Shown here: piece after piece, positions 25,101 through 36,600 of the stretch
How positions within the stretch are numbered: the stretch's first letter is position 1
Layout: each line of letters opens with the position of its first letter
Source of the DNA: Lutraria lutraria
Taxonomy: Eukaryota; Mollusca; Bivalvia; Venerida; Mactridae
Assembly: GCA_964023205.1 (NCBI GenBank)
Contig: OZ026842.1
Location: 6,238,408-6,302,407, forward strand
Direction of reading: 5' to 3'
Length of the DNA stretch: 64,000 nt
Made by a program: the position numbers and the translations under genes
Notes under the pieces: model-generated
Database searches by the model: none
What the model saw: the letters and a program-made list of their open reading frames with translations, nothing else
Told to the model about the DNA's origin: nothing

Positions 25101-27452
25101 ATTTTTTCTCTCACACAAATTGCCTGCCAGAATGGTCCCAGTTATGACCATTCTCAATCCACCCATAATTATCAAACACCGACTTTGACCTTGACATTGT
25201 TCAAATGGGCTGTTGCTGCACAAGCATGCCACCGGGGGCGTACGCGCTTATTGAACGCAGCGTTCTTGTTTATTCATACATTAAAATGTATGAAATTTCC
25301 CAGAAAAGCAGTCTGCAGTTCATATGAGCAAATTTTCATCAGAAATCTGATTGCTGTGTCATCTGGATGCTTACTGGAGCGCTCCTAACTTCTGGGGCTT
25401 CAAAGCAGTTCACTGAAAAATTACCAGAAAACAGCACATGAAATATGTAGCTTGAATCATTGTATGTAAACTAAAATCATTCAAGAACAATTCAATAACT
25501 AGCCTTTAGATAAACTGAGAAAAAGAAAACAATGAACAGCTGTTTATTCAAAGAATAAAAGTAAACCTACTAGTCCCAGGAACGACTCCTGAAAAGTATA
25601 CAAGGTCCGCTATCGTGACCAAAATTGTATGTACGAGTTTAAAATATTTGGCGTGTAGCATTGTCTAGTGGACCTCTACCAAGTTTGTTCAAATTATTGC
25701 CCTGGGGTCAAAATTGGCCCTGCCCTGGGTTTACTCTAATCTATTTAGGAAATTTAAAAAATCTTCATGTCTGAAACAACAAGACCTAGAGCTAAGATAG
25801 TTGGTATGTAGCATTGTCCGGTGGACATCTACCAAGCTTGTTCAAATTATTGCCGTAGGGAAAAAATTGGCCCCACCCCCGGGCCACTTAATTTTATAAA
25901 GGCTCATGATAATTTTCTCTAAGAGTCTTTTTATCTGGTGAGCAATAAAGGGCCATCATGGCCCTCTTGTTCTCTTTTGAAATAAAAAAAATGTCTTATT
26001 CAGCGGGTATACAAACATGTAACATTAACAAGAACAAACAATTTCAATGAATAAATTATAAAACTGAATCACAGAATGCACACTTGTATATAATAATTTA
26101 AAAAGAAAGTGCAATTGACTTGAGTTCGAACTACTAACATCTGCTCCAGGTAAAAATGTCATGTATGTACATGCCACCTTATCCAACAAACCACAGCTCT
26201 GGTTCACGTGAATGATGCTTTTCTAGAGATTTAAAATGATTAGGGCAATCAATTTACAGTGATTACCTTTACAATGGTATCATCCAAAATTCAACCTTGA
26301 CCATAAGAAAATTGAATAATAGGGTATTTCGGCCTTCTTGCTCTTGGAGCAATCACACCCTGTTTACTTAGTCATTGGTTTGATGATAATTAATTTCTCT
26401 CTTGAAGGAATGAATGTTAATGAACCTTTAGATATGAAAATTCATCTTGGTTTGCTCAATTTTCAAACTGTCCTTGTGTTTCTTTTAGGTGAAAGTTTTG
26501 ATCCTGGTGAGGCAGCAAGTACTCCTATGATTGGTGTTTGGAGTGCAGATGGTATGAGTGTTACAATGTATGTAATCAAAGAGTCTATAATTGAGGAGAA
26601 GTGTGTAAGTATGAATTACAATTCATATCTTAAAATAAAGTATAAAAAGAGGGCAGTGATGGCCCTTTCTTCGTTCTCCTCAAGATATGACTGCATTTAC
26701 ATCATCCTAAGTTCTTTCGTATCATTTACCCACGCAAACTTAAAGTTTATTGGAGTCACTGTTGGTCGGTTGTCCGTAAGTACGCACCCAGATGTCGTTA
26801 TGGGGTTAGGGTAAGTACAAGTTGTCGTTATGGGGTTCCAGTACGTACAAACCGACGTTGTGGGGAAAATTTGTGCTTATTGAGTGCAAAAATGTTGCTT
26901 GTGGGGTTTAGAAGGTCAAAAGAGATCAAAGGCGGCACCCCACAACGTCACTTCATCCGCCCGCCCATCCGCATAAAGTTTGTGGAGCGAACTACTTCCA
27001 CATTTTTTAAAGTATTGCAATGAAACTTGAAATGTTATCACCATCAAGTGTAGATGTGCAAGACACAATTTTCATGCCCAGCGATTCATTCATTGCTGAG
27101 TTATGTCCCCTTGAACTTAGCCGTGTAGTGTACTATTGCAGTATTAGTGTCAAAGCAACTGCAGGGGTAATAGTCACCTCTGTGACAGCTCTAGTTTAAA
27201 TTGAAGAGCCCTGATGTGAGGGATAATGAATGACAACTCTGGGTAGAGCCCGAGGTTGCCAGCATGGTTGAAATAGGCTGGAAGTGGGGCTCTTCAAAAA
27301 GAAGACAGTATATTTATGTTATTATTCAGTTCCTGTTCTCATATCAGGTGTCTGTAAAAGTTATTCCACAGAGACATAGTAAATTGTTAAACTTGTTACA
27401 GTGATACAATAATCCAGATGGTAATCTATGTATTTTCGTACTTTTTCAGTAA
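16192..27452 (+). CDS. TPT1: Translationally controlled tumour protein (TCTP), divergent
   Basis: Coding exons: 16192-16219, 21522-21625, 23273-23478, 23940-24058 and 26489-26604. The TAA is the first codon of the last exon (27450). The coding length is 573 nt, 191 residues, against about 172 in most animals. Intron phases are 1, 0, 2, 1 and 0. Exon 1 gives MIVFRDLVTG, and the phase-1 junction before DELFSD is where vertebrate TPT1 is also split. Further matches: DLIGGNPSQEE (TCTP signature 1 region), KKALASYVKKWIKN and KIEDENKREKFKKDC (the basic helical hairpin), IYTGESFDPGEAAS (FIGE(N/S)M.P.G), MSVTMYVIKESIIEEKC with the conserved C-terminal Cys. TCTP is an abundant, mostly cytosolic growth and survival protein that can also be secreted without a signal peptide. 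Extra length lies in the flexible loop (residues about 70-95). For exon 3 the donor at 23479 was chosen because it alone keeps the frame into exon 4. Introns are full of repeats. It could be a diverged paralogue rather than the main TCTP. Confidence 0.88.
17768..18352. mobile_element. MITE of about 585 bp (TTAGGCCTAAATT family)
   Basis: The left end is ttaggcctaaattaaaaat followed by gtttgtttgccctttaccga. The right end is ggtcggtcagtaaagggc followed by aaacaaac and tttaagcctta, so the ends are inverted. Relatives are at 59253-59657 (opposite orientation), about 59855-60190 and a short 61525-61665. A lone end is at 24232-24300. It is in TCTP intron 1. Confidence 0.7.
18353..21521. repeat. TCTP intron 1, rest: AGCTCACC-type repeats
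   Basis: The intron holds several copies of an interspersed family that starts ttagctcacc...aggtgagctt and ends gtgagcgataaagggcca...tggccctcttgttc. Starts are seen at about 18958 and 20168, ends at about 20835-20875 and 21405-21440. Inner text such as gggcccttga and tcaagagttatggg recurs three times between 20350 and 20700, giving a roughly 170-bp tandem period. A catacatacata microsatellite lies at 19030-19052. No coding exon was recognised. Confidence 0.55.
21975..22360 (+). repeat. Interspersed repeat in TCTP intron 2
   Basis: The text starts gacgggtgagcttttctgat and holds two successive versions of a unit containing tcaaaaactaggtcac and aaccttg...cacac/cttt...ttgattggat, about 115 bp apart (near 22030 and 22170). 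It belongs with the AGCTCACC-type family above. Confidence 0.5.
22655..22990 (+). repeat. Dispersed repeat, copy 1 (paired with 33775-34090)
   Basis: The text ttttctctacccatgcccat through tatagcgaaaaaaaatcactg recurs in the same orientation at 33775-34090 in a dyskerin intron, with small differences over some 315 bp. Confidence 0.65.
23114..23251 (+). pseudogene. Possible second TCTP exon-2-like segment
   Basis: A 3' splice-like gctttcag precedes 23114. From there, in phase 1 as required after TCTP exon 1, the frame reads GLEYFSDSNG, then IMYDVTG and DDVKLTDDAN. This resembles TCTP text at the same place (G-D-E-x-F-S-D, then (L/Y)E(V)xGK and the acidic segment). It cannot be spliced normally into exon 3: the only phase-0 GT sites are at about 23203 and 23252, leaving 70 or 21 nt before exon 3, and retention shifts the frame. 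It reads best as a relic duplicated exon or a partial TCTP copy. Chance similarity is possible. Confidence 0.35.
23799..23850 (+). repeat. AGCTCACC palindrome fragment before TCTP exon 4
   Basis: The fragment tttagctcacctgtttgatc, then aggtgagctttaggatc, is the 5' end of the interspersed family seen at 20168. It lies only about 90 bp upstream of TCTP exon 4, inside intron 3. Confidence 0.5.
24059..26488. repeat. TCTP intron 4: mostly repeats
   Basis: It contains a single MITE end of the TTAGGCCTAAATT type at 24232-24300, and a diverged 3' part of the AGCTCACC-type family at about 25600-25975 (ending gtgagcaataaagggccatc, tggccctcttgttc). The remaining text is unplaced and AT-rich. The open frames at 25185-25388 and 26025-26207 have no family resemblance. 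Confidence 0.5.
26605..27449 (-). repeat. TCTP intron 5 with inverted copy of the 40.5-kb repeat
   Basis: Text from cataaagtttgtggagcgaa (about 26972) to ctctgtgacagctctag (about 27194) is the reverse complement of 40549-40770 over about 220 bp. The left part holds short direct repeats of the form gttgtcgttatggggtt near 26795-26840. No coding was seen other than the last exon at 27450. Confidence 0.6.
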
Positions 27453-27790
27453 CTGCTGTTACCAGTGACAGGTCCTGATTACTTCAACTTCAACATTAAT
27501 CATCATGATCCAGATTATATCTTGATTTATCATCATTTGACCGGCCATTTACTAGATGCAATCTTCCTTATTTATTCGGACAGCCAAAAATTTGCTTTAC
27601 TATTGTGTCTAGTTGGTAGGGGTTTCGCAGGTTTGAGAGCAATATCTCAGAATTCTCAAGATTGACAAAATGTGCGGCATGCCCTAGTTTTCAACCTGTG
27701 AAGAAATAATTTATTCTATGACATTGATGGAGTTTATTGTATTGTTTGTGCAATAGTTGTTTCAAAATTTTTAAAATTAAACCCCTACCT
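27453..27790 (+). other. TCTP 3'UTR (inferred extent)
   Basis: This follows the stop codon that opens the last exon. The only candidate poly(A) signal seen nearby is an ATTAAA near 27774-27779, followed by T-rich text. The end point is approximate. The next gene, dyskerin, is transcribed towards it from the right. Confidence 0.4.
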
Positions 27791-27984
27791 CCTACAGATT
27801 TGAATAACAATGACAGACTTACGTGGTCCTAATTGTGGCTTATATCTGTTCGTCAGCTTTTGTATGTCATTCTCATTCAAAGCCAAATAAATATTTAAAT
27901 ACATAAATATAAGGATTTGTTTTTTAACCCTCATTTTACATAGTAAAATTTTAGTGGTGAGTTTCCATTTCTTAAAAAAACATT

Positions 27985-28145
27985 TCTCTTCCTGGGAGAG
28001 AACCATTACTAGACTCTCATCCTCTGTAAGCAACTGCCTACTTCCTCACATAAAGAGACATGGTCAGTAGCCGAGCTCAAACCAACAGCCCTCAATCAGT
28101 GATATGTCAGCAACCTTAACAACCACTCGACTACAGAAGTGGTTC
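27985..28145 (-). mobile_element. tRNA-derived SINE, inverted copy
   Basis: Read on the minus strand it has the head (actcgttgg-type A-box region, cactgat, gttngagctcgg) and body (gtaggcagttgcttaca, ctagtaatggttctctccc). It is the reverse of the SINE at 9770. Confidence 0.6.
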
Positions 28146-28444
28146 GGGTGGCAAAATGCACTAAGTCATGTAATTATGCCAAATCAAGGGTGGACTGCGA
28201 ATGGTACAAATCAACTCGGACAGGAAGGTCGATCACATGCCCCCACATGAATGGGCACCAGGGACATGGAATAATTACTGGTGTTTAGGACATTATACAA
28301 CTATACCTGCTGCAGAGCTATTCACGAAGTGTCTTCAAACGTTAGTATTAAAGAACTCAATAACTCAACTTTCACATGGACATTATCCTTTATCATCGTA
28401 TAAGTCGGATACACGTACTCGTATTTTCTTAAAAAATGTATTCA

Positions 28445-28548
28445 TTCTTACAGACGCTAAGAAGAACGCTTAGGCAAACCACCAATTTATCCAAGGACAA
28501 ATTGGTATGTTTCTCTAAGCGAACTGTCTTCTTGCGTCTGTAAGAAGA
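28445..28548. mobile_element. Foldback MITE, about 104 bp
   Basis: The arms ttcttacagacgctaagaag and cttcttgcgtctgtaagaag are near-perfect inverted repeats, with inner pairs caccaattt and aaattggta. Almost the entire element can fold on itself. Confidence 0.65.
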
Positions 28549-29810
28549 CACTTTTGAAGAAAAACTCGTACTGTATCTATTACTTATTCATTTGAATCTA
28601 CTACTTGTATGAGAATATTGCGAACAGAAATACAAAACTCAAATTATAGACATTTATTCATACAATTATATGATAAATTCAACAACAGGCATAACCACAA
28701 TGGATGTTGTTTACTAATAAGTGATAAAACATAAATCTTGTAGGAATCTAGGACTCATTTCAAATAAATTCATATAAAATATACACTAATACGTACTGTT
28801 CAAATAAAGCAGCAATAGCGAGCAAAAAAAAAAGTAAGTTCTCGGGGAAACTGAACTACAAAGACTTGCACTGTAAGATGGAACAAGTTTAACAATAGCA
28901 CGGCGGATGTAGAAAAACATAGTACATTGGTCCGCAGAAAAATTCATGTGCAAAGCTTGACTATCGTTCAATTTCCAAAAATCTACCCACATAAAATGTA
29001 ATAATCATAATTATTTATAAAACATTAGCAAGTCCACTGCTAAGTGTCTCTATCAGAGGTTGCACCTAAAATAAAGGAATTAATTTATCAATGACTAACA
29101 AGAGCTGTCAGTAAGACAGCAAGATCGCCTATGCTCAGTGATTCATAATAAAGTTATCTATGAGAGTTGTCTTAAAAACGGACAAAAGAAATAATTTCAT
29201 AAATTCATAATAAATCCAAAAACGGGCCATAATTTGGCTAAAATCCAACCAGTAGTCGTCTAACTTGTCTGTCTGAACACATGCACAACGTTTCAAGTCA
29301 ATATCATAGATGGTTACTGAGATATGTAAATGATTGCAACTTGACTAGGTAAATTCGACACAAAGGCAACTGCAACAGACCTCCATATTCTTCGAATAGT
29401 CAAGCTAAAAAGTACTCCTTAATAACTGAGTAAGAAATTCACAAATCTTAAAGTAGTTAATATTAAAGTTAGTACAATTAAATCTACATTATACCAAGCA
29501 AATACATGTACCATTAACTTGGAAGTCGAATTTCAACACTGGATATATTTTGATAAAATCATGGATGACATAATATGATGAACTCGTCATTTGAAAGAAA
29601 AGATCAACATCGACTGGTTTATCAAGAGGAAAAGTTCTTTCATGAGTCCGAGAAAATTCCTTTTGCACCTGAATCTGAACACTAAAACACATGCATAAAA
29701 TGGTTCATTACGAAAGTTTTAGTGCATGACAAACACACATTTATGAAATGGGATAATAATGCAGACACATCGTTTGAAAGACTAGCTCCCTCCATATGCC
29801 ATGAAGATAA

Positions 29811-29890
29811 TTCGAGGGCTCAACGCAACACTGTCATAACTTATTCTTATTTCAATATGAGTTCGACACTATTGCGTTGAACACTCAATA
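29811..29890. mobile_element. Foldback MITE (cgagggctca family), copy 1
   Basis: Left arm: cgagggctcaacgcaacact. Right arm: acactattgcgttgaacactc. The middle text tcttatttcaatatgagtt is shared word for word with the copy at 62018-62095, some 32 kb away. Confidence 0.65.
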
Positions 29891-30698
29891 TGGTCATACA
29901 GTCAAACCTGCAAACAAAGACCACCCTTGAGAAAGACATAATGCGTCCTAAAGATAACTGACAGGTGGCCTGTATTCAGAGGTCATATTGTTTTAAATAA
30001 GCAATGACAGTTTATAAAAGAATGGCATGTTTTCACAGGGTGGCCTTTATTTAGAGGTTGCTGCCAACACAGGTTTGACTTTACTTGGCATTTTATACAG
30101 TGTTGATTATTGAGATTACAGAGTAAAAGTATGTGGCCTAACAAGAAGTGATGACCACACCGCAGTCAACCACTGCGATCTAAAATTCGAATATTACAAA
30201 TGCATAACAAATAATAAACTAAGAAGATTACAATGACATAATTCATAAAAAAAAAGAACACTAAAAATGATTCAATGCCCGTATGTAGATAAGTACAACT
30301 GTGACAAAAATGAGCGGGGGGAAAATGGTTAAAATTACAGAGCAACGTAACCTAGACTGCTTCTCAAAATTTTAGATTACGATGAACTACAAAATGAAAG
30401 TAGTATTCAATCAGAAAAGATCCATTGTCAAGAACAGCTTGTCGTCATAAAACAGCTGATTAACCCAATGACAAACACAATACTGGATATCTAAATTTCA
30501 GCTGCTATTAAACAATTCTTGTGCCTATTAAGGCATATTTCAAGCACAAGCAGATCAGTTTTCTGGGAATTATCATCACATGCAGATCAGCTGGACTGGT
30601 CTCCAGGTTTATACAGTTATGTTAACAGAATCTCACAGATAGACTGATTCCCAGAGTTTCACAGTAATTTGAACACCAGTCATAAAGTCAACCTGGTA

Positions 30699-33600
30699 TC
30701 AGTCTGAATCTGCCACTTCTTTCTTATGTTTCTTCTTCTTTTTCTTCTTTTTCTCTGATGATGGTTCAGCCACCTAAATAATCAAAGAACTGGTTAAAGT
30801 ATTATATTTCTGACACAAAAAAAAACGTGCTTCTTTATTTTAATGTATTTTTCTCAAGTAGCAAATACTACTCTTTTTTTCTAGTTCACTCCAGTTCCGC
30901 AGTATTACAATCATATACAGACAGGCGATTTGAGTTAACTAAATCAATTTTCATGTAGACGACAAGATTTACTAACCTGTTCTGCTTCTTCTTCACTTGC
31001 TGGTTCTTCTTTAACCTTCTTCTTTTTCTTCTTCTTATGACCGTCACCTTCAGCGGTGGGTGTTTTGGAAGGAGATGACATGGTTTCGTCTGAACTGCTA
31101 CCTGGTTCATGCTTCCTCTGAAATGTACACAAAATCACTTAATACAACTTTTCCCTGATGGATAATTGTATTTATACACCATCATTATTTACATACAACT
31201 GGATTGACGGACTGCAAGTTTTTATTAACACCTGTTCATGGCAAATCCTGCAGGTAAGGCGGCCAGAGAAAATCTCCAAAAAGGAACTCTTGGCAAGCTA
31301 TCACTGACTCCGTACAACAGAAGAAATGGCGTTGTACCAGCCACATCCTTGGAATCCCTAAAGGCACTAGGCGATGAGGAAAGCCAACAAACTCCTGGCG
31401 TAGAACCCGGGACATTGAGCTCCACAAGACAAAAATATCATGGGGAAAACACCAAAGCTCAGGCCAAGAACCACACCAAATGTGGTATGCTGGGGTGAAA
31501 GCCCTATCCTCCATCTGGAGTGAATAGGATTGAGTAAGTTAGTATACACCGTCTTAAATTCTGAGCTACAACAACTACGTCATATACAGGGTTCTCAATA
31601 AGTTTGTGGCCAACATGATGCCCAAAAGCTAGACTAACAGGCCTGCTAGGGAGGGCCCAGGCATTTTCAAGCAATATTTTATAAACTTTTGAGATTCCTA
31701 ACCGGCCCAAACACATTTCTAAGCGGCTAAATTGGCCTGCAGCCTGCTGTTATTGAGAACCCTGAACATATAAACATATATAGAACATCGTGTTTACTGA
31801 TTTGTAATCTCTCTTTTTTTCAAACAAATTAATCATTTTTTCTCTAAACATAATAAGCTTTACAGACAAATCTTAATACATCATAAGACTAAGATGAAGC
31901 AACTACACCAACATACTGGATCACACTTATTATGATTTCAAAGTAACATGTATGTTAATGTCATCCCCCGACAAGTCCTGTATCCACAGAGCAGTGGGTA
32001 AGAAATTTTTAAAGGGATATTATCCTCTAGCACCGGCTACCAAGATCCAATCCATTGTAAAGATAGGAACCTGTTTTTATAGTGCTTACCATATCAGGGT
32101 TCTCAATAAGTTTGTGGCCAACAGGCCCAAAAGCTAGACTAACAGGCCTGCTAGGGGGGGGGGGGGGGTCCCGGGCATTTTCTATCAATTTTTTATAAAC
32201 TTTTGAGATTCCTAACCGGCCCCAACACATTTCTAAGTGGCTAAATTGGCCTGCAGCCTGCTGTTATTGAGAACCCTGAACATATAAAACATAGAACATC
32301 GTGTATACTGATTTGTAATTTCTCTTTTTCAAACAAATTAATCACTTTTTCTCTAAACATGATAAGCTTTACAGACAAATCTTAATACATCATAGACTAA
32401 GATAAAGCAACTACACCAGCATACTGGATCACACTTATTATGATTTCAAGGCAACATGTAAATGTCATCCCCCGACAAGTCCTGTATCCACAGAGCAGTG
32501 GGTAAGAATTTTTAAAGGGATATCATCCTCTAGCACCGGCTACCAAGATCCAATCCATTGTAAAGATAGGAACCTGTTTTTATAGTGCTTACTATATACC
32601 ATAAATATGTACAGTACAACTTCTGTAGAGCAACAGCCTGTGGGAGCTGCAAATATTGGCCGTTGTTGCTCTACAGAGGTTAAATTTACAGTAAATATCA
32701 ACTTAGGGAAATTCTGAAGGTGTTGTTATAGAGGTTGTTGCTCTACAGAGGGCCGCTCTGGAGAGTTTGTACTGTATTATTTCTAAATAGAAACATTCAT
32801 TATTTCACTTGCTCCGCTTTAATGACATCGACGGTACAAAAGACTGTGATGAAGAAAAATATTTGACCTTTACATCAAAGATAATACAACTATATAAACA
32901 AAATGCATCTTCCCCGAAAATTCACTGACCTTAAAAAAAAATCCTGACTTTTAAGTGGCACCCCTTTACGAAAGGTCACACTTTTCAGCAGGATTGTCAA
33001 AAACAACTTGAGCTGCTTTGAAACGACCCTTTGCATTATTTTACACATAAATCTACATACCTTGTTTGTTGACTGTTCAGTGTCCATACCATTACCCACT
33101 ACTGGTAAAATACCCGATTTATCATCTATATCACCAGACTTCTTAAGTCTAAAAATAAACAAAGATACAAAAGTTAAACATAAGATACACAGTTCTTTCT
33201 ATTTGGAATTTGTGGGTTATCCACACTGATAATTGAGCAATTATGGTTGTTTTATTATAGCTGTAGCCTGTAAAGGATACCTTCCCTCTTAAAATTACTT
33301 TGAAATCATACAATTTTCCCCAAATTTCCAATTTACTCCTGGAAGTGTCATTCCCCAGAATGGTTTCAGGTATTATTTCATCCCCATATTAAGTACAAAG
33401 TCGCCCTTCCCCAAAACATAAAGAAAACCGCTGATCAATAGAACTTCAGCAGTAAAAAGAACATACATGTCCATCCAAGCTCCCGGTGTTTGGTTATTGG
33501 GTTTTCCATATTTGTCTAATTTGCCATCTTTAATCATCTGTTTCTTAATCATAGCCTGAAATAATAAAACATTATAATTATTTCAAACTAAAGAACTACT

Positions 33601-36600
33601 CATTTATGAATAACACAAGAGAGATTTAGGATTAACTATTATGAACATAATTATAACAATGCTTTTTCGAAAGCATTTGATGTATGAAAAGAAATTGCAT
33701 TAAATGGACATAAACACCCCGCCCCCAGTAGCATGCTTGATGAAACGATATAATCTACCTAACCCAGTGATTTTCCCAAAATTTTCTCACTACCCATGCC
33801 CGTCAAAAGGGAAAATTTAGCGCAACAAATTCCAAATTAAATAAAAAAATAAAAATATTAACATTTATTGTCTATGAAATATGAGATCATTTAGTTGTTT
33901 AAGTCATAAATATATGTACTACTACACTGTAATTGGTGACAACTGGGTGGAAATTGTTATATTTTTCTTCTTTTAACATGATCATGTGAAAAAATTGTTT
34001 GGCCATTTTAGGGTGAAAATAAAGGACATTTTGCTTAGGAAAACTGCCCATAATATTATAGTAAATATAGCGAAAAAAATCACTGTAAACTCCTACGGAC
34101 ACTGGGCCGCAGTCTGTGGTCCTGTGCTCTCGACTTGTAACCCAGGAAAATGAAGGAAATCTTGCTTCGGAAAACTGCCCATAATATTATAAAGCAGTTA
34201 ATGTAGCGAAATAAAATCACTGTTAACTCATATGGACACAGGGCTGCAGCCTGTGGTCCCGACTTGTAACCCAGGAAAATGAAGGAAATTTTGCTTAGGA
34301 AAACTGCCAATAATATCAAAGCAGTCATTGTAGCGAAAAAAAAAATCACAGTAACCTCATACGGACACAGGGCCGCAGCCTGTGGTCCTGTGCGCTTGAC
34401 TTCTAACCCGGCAATCAGGGTTTGATTTCCGGTCTATGAATTTATCAATAACAGGCAAACATAAGTTGAACATGATGGACAAACAATACTCACTCTTGGT
34501 CCCAAGCCCCATTTCCTAGGATATGTGTCCCTTTCCATGATGACTCTTTTAATCTTAGCTACAATATTGTGATCTGTTGTTGCCATGACAGCAGATGTCA
34601 TTTGTGCGATGGCTGTAAAATAACAAATCATATTAAATGAATTTTACATGACACATGTCTGACGTTTTTCAAGCAAGGCAGGAACTTTTACATATAAATC
34701 AGGAATGAAATAATTTTAGATATAACAATATACATGATCAACTTCACTCATAGCCTGGGGGCAACATGTCATGTCAGCAATTGTCAAGAGATGAAGAAAT
34801 TGTATCATACTATTCTGCAAAAGCTGTTTAAGATAATTTTTTTACATTATAGTGCTGCCATGACCTTCAGCTATGCACATGCATCTTAGGCACAACACGC
34901 TGCTTCATCATGGTGAAAGTTATGTAAAAATTCCCATCTATCAAAGAGTAATGGTCTGGACAAATATAATCCAGACAGACGGACAAACATACACAAAACA
35001 ACCACTGAGCTCTCCACAAGCGGTCCAGTTTTCTATATTTAACCTTATTTCAGCTTGCTTATCAAACTGATTTAGCCATTTGGGCTAGTTATCGAACATG
35101 ACCGAGATCTCATGGCCTTAAACAATTCCATCAAGTTTGGTGAGGATCCGAATAAAACTGTTTAAATTAGAGAGCGGACACCGTTGTTGATGCTGCCCGC
35201 CGTGGGTGTTTCCATAATACGACCCATTTTTCAAACAGGCGTATAAAAATGAATGTGTAACACAGAAACTGATCTGAGATTTACCTAATGCTACAGCTTC
35301 TCCTTTGGTGGTTATTATAACGATTTCTTCATTAATTTCAATTCCATTCTCGTATCTAAGAACACCGGGTAACATAATCTTGGCTCCATAACACACAGCA
35401 TTTACCTGAAATATACCACAAACACTGAATGTCAAACTGATGTCTACAAAGTACACTTAAATCACACCATAAGGTAAGTTTCTAAGATCTAAATGCACCA
35501 ATATTTACCGGTATAGGCCGAAATGTTGGTACTTTTTCTCATCTTAACATGTTAAGTATACATATATCTATGTTTAGATAAGATTTACAGGAACATTTTA
35601 ATGTATCACAGACTAAAGGGAGTAATCAGACCTGTCTCCATGGTCCAGTTGTTAAGGTCTCTCACTTCAAATCATTGTAACCTCTCACTGATAGAGGGTC
35701 ATGGGTTCGAGCCCAGCTACAGACCATGTCTTTTTCTTTGAGAAAGTAGGCCGTTGCTGACGGAAGTCTAGAACTGGTTCTTCCCAGAAATGATGGTTAG
35801 GTGAACTATTGGCTCATATGACTCTTGACTGTTGAAAAGGGGCGTAAAACTCAAACAAACAAACAACAAGGGAGTAACAATACCAGCATCATGGATCACA
35901 CTTGCTGAAGATTTCAGACAAAGTAACATGTATGTTAAATGTCATCCCCCGACAAGTCCTGTATCCACAGAGCAGTGGGTAAGAAATTTTTAAAGGGATA
36001 TTATCCTCTAGCACCGGCTACCAAGATCCAATCCATTGTAAAGATAGGAACCTGTTTTTATAGTGCTGAAAATATGTGTACTAAAAACTAGCATACAGAC
36101 ATCTAACTGCCATTGTGGCAACTATGTCAAGCTGACCGCAAGCTGGCTTGACAATAACCTAACAATAACACTTACGGCTGAATCTTTGATCACAATACGT
36201 TTGTGTGAGGTCAGAAGTGCTTCTAATGGTTTGATGACACGACGAAGGTAACTCTCGTCCCTCTGATTATCGTACATCCATTGAGCATCTAACACGTCGT
36301 GTAATGTTACCATACCAACCTAAATAATACATACAGAGTAAACATTAAAAATCTTAAACAGTCTGCAAAATAAGCATTAGAGAAATAACCCCATACGTTA
36401 TTCCAACACAGGGGATTTTATGGTGCGATTTTATAGCCGAAATTCGGTCCTATTCCGAATGGAAAATAGTATCTTTTTTTCCCAATTCACAGACAAAAAT
36501 TCCCAATCCCCTCCCCCGCCCCCAATTTTTTTTTTTTATTAATTCTGTAAGTTCATTAACATCACTATTGGTAGTAAATACCTTATTCTGCTACTGTTCT

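Larger units (their letters stand above)
28146..30698. other. Convergent intergenic region, TCTP to dyskerin
   Basis: About 2.5 kb that should include the dyskerin 3'UTR; several TTTATT (minus-strand AATAAA) sites occur, so the end cannot be fixed. Recognised elements: a 104-bp foldback at 28445-28548 (arms ttcttacagacgct and gcgtctgtaagaag), an 80-bp foldback at 29811-29890 that matches 62018-62095, and a 190-bp element at 29896-30084 (ends gtcaaacctg and caggtttgac). Text at 28800-28950 resembles parts of 14530-14640 and 41190-41290. No coding exon was recognised. Confidence 0.55.
31570..32590 (-). repeat. Tandem duplication of a MITE plus snoRNA block
   Basis: Two blocks of about 500 bp (about 31570-32086 and 32087-32590) share order and sequence: an inverted-repeat element bounded by cagggttctcaata, a spacer with ctgatttgtaat and aaacaaattaatca, and an H/ACA snoRNA. 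Divergence is limited to scattered substitutions, small indels and a poly-G tract at 32154. It is in dyskerin intron 12. Confidence 0.85.

Noticed and set aside
6615..27452. A single gene fusing signal peptide, BRICHOS domain and TCTP
   Set aside because: The BRICHOS reading frame ends with its own TAA at 11625, and TCTP has its own exon 1 (MIVFRDLVTG at 16192) behind a pyrimidine-rich start. Two genes explain the data better; the splice possibility is kept only as a finding.
30886..31138. Alternative frames over the Lys-rich dyskerin tail
   Set aside because: Only the frame with [12 protein letters not shown] and the K-run joins the neighbouring exons; the other is a shadow.
31225..31549. 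Open frames on both strands around 31.2-31.5 kb as genes
   Set aside because: They overlap a decayed LINE C-terminal remnant with stops in the homologous frame.
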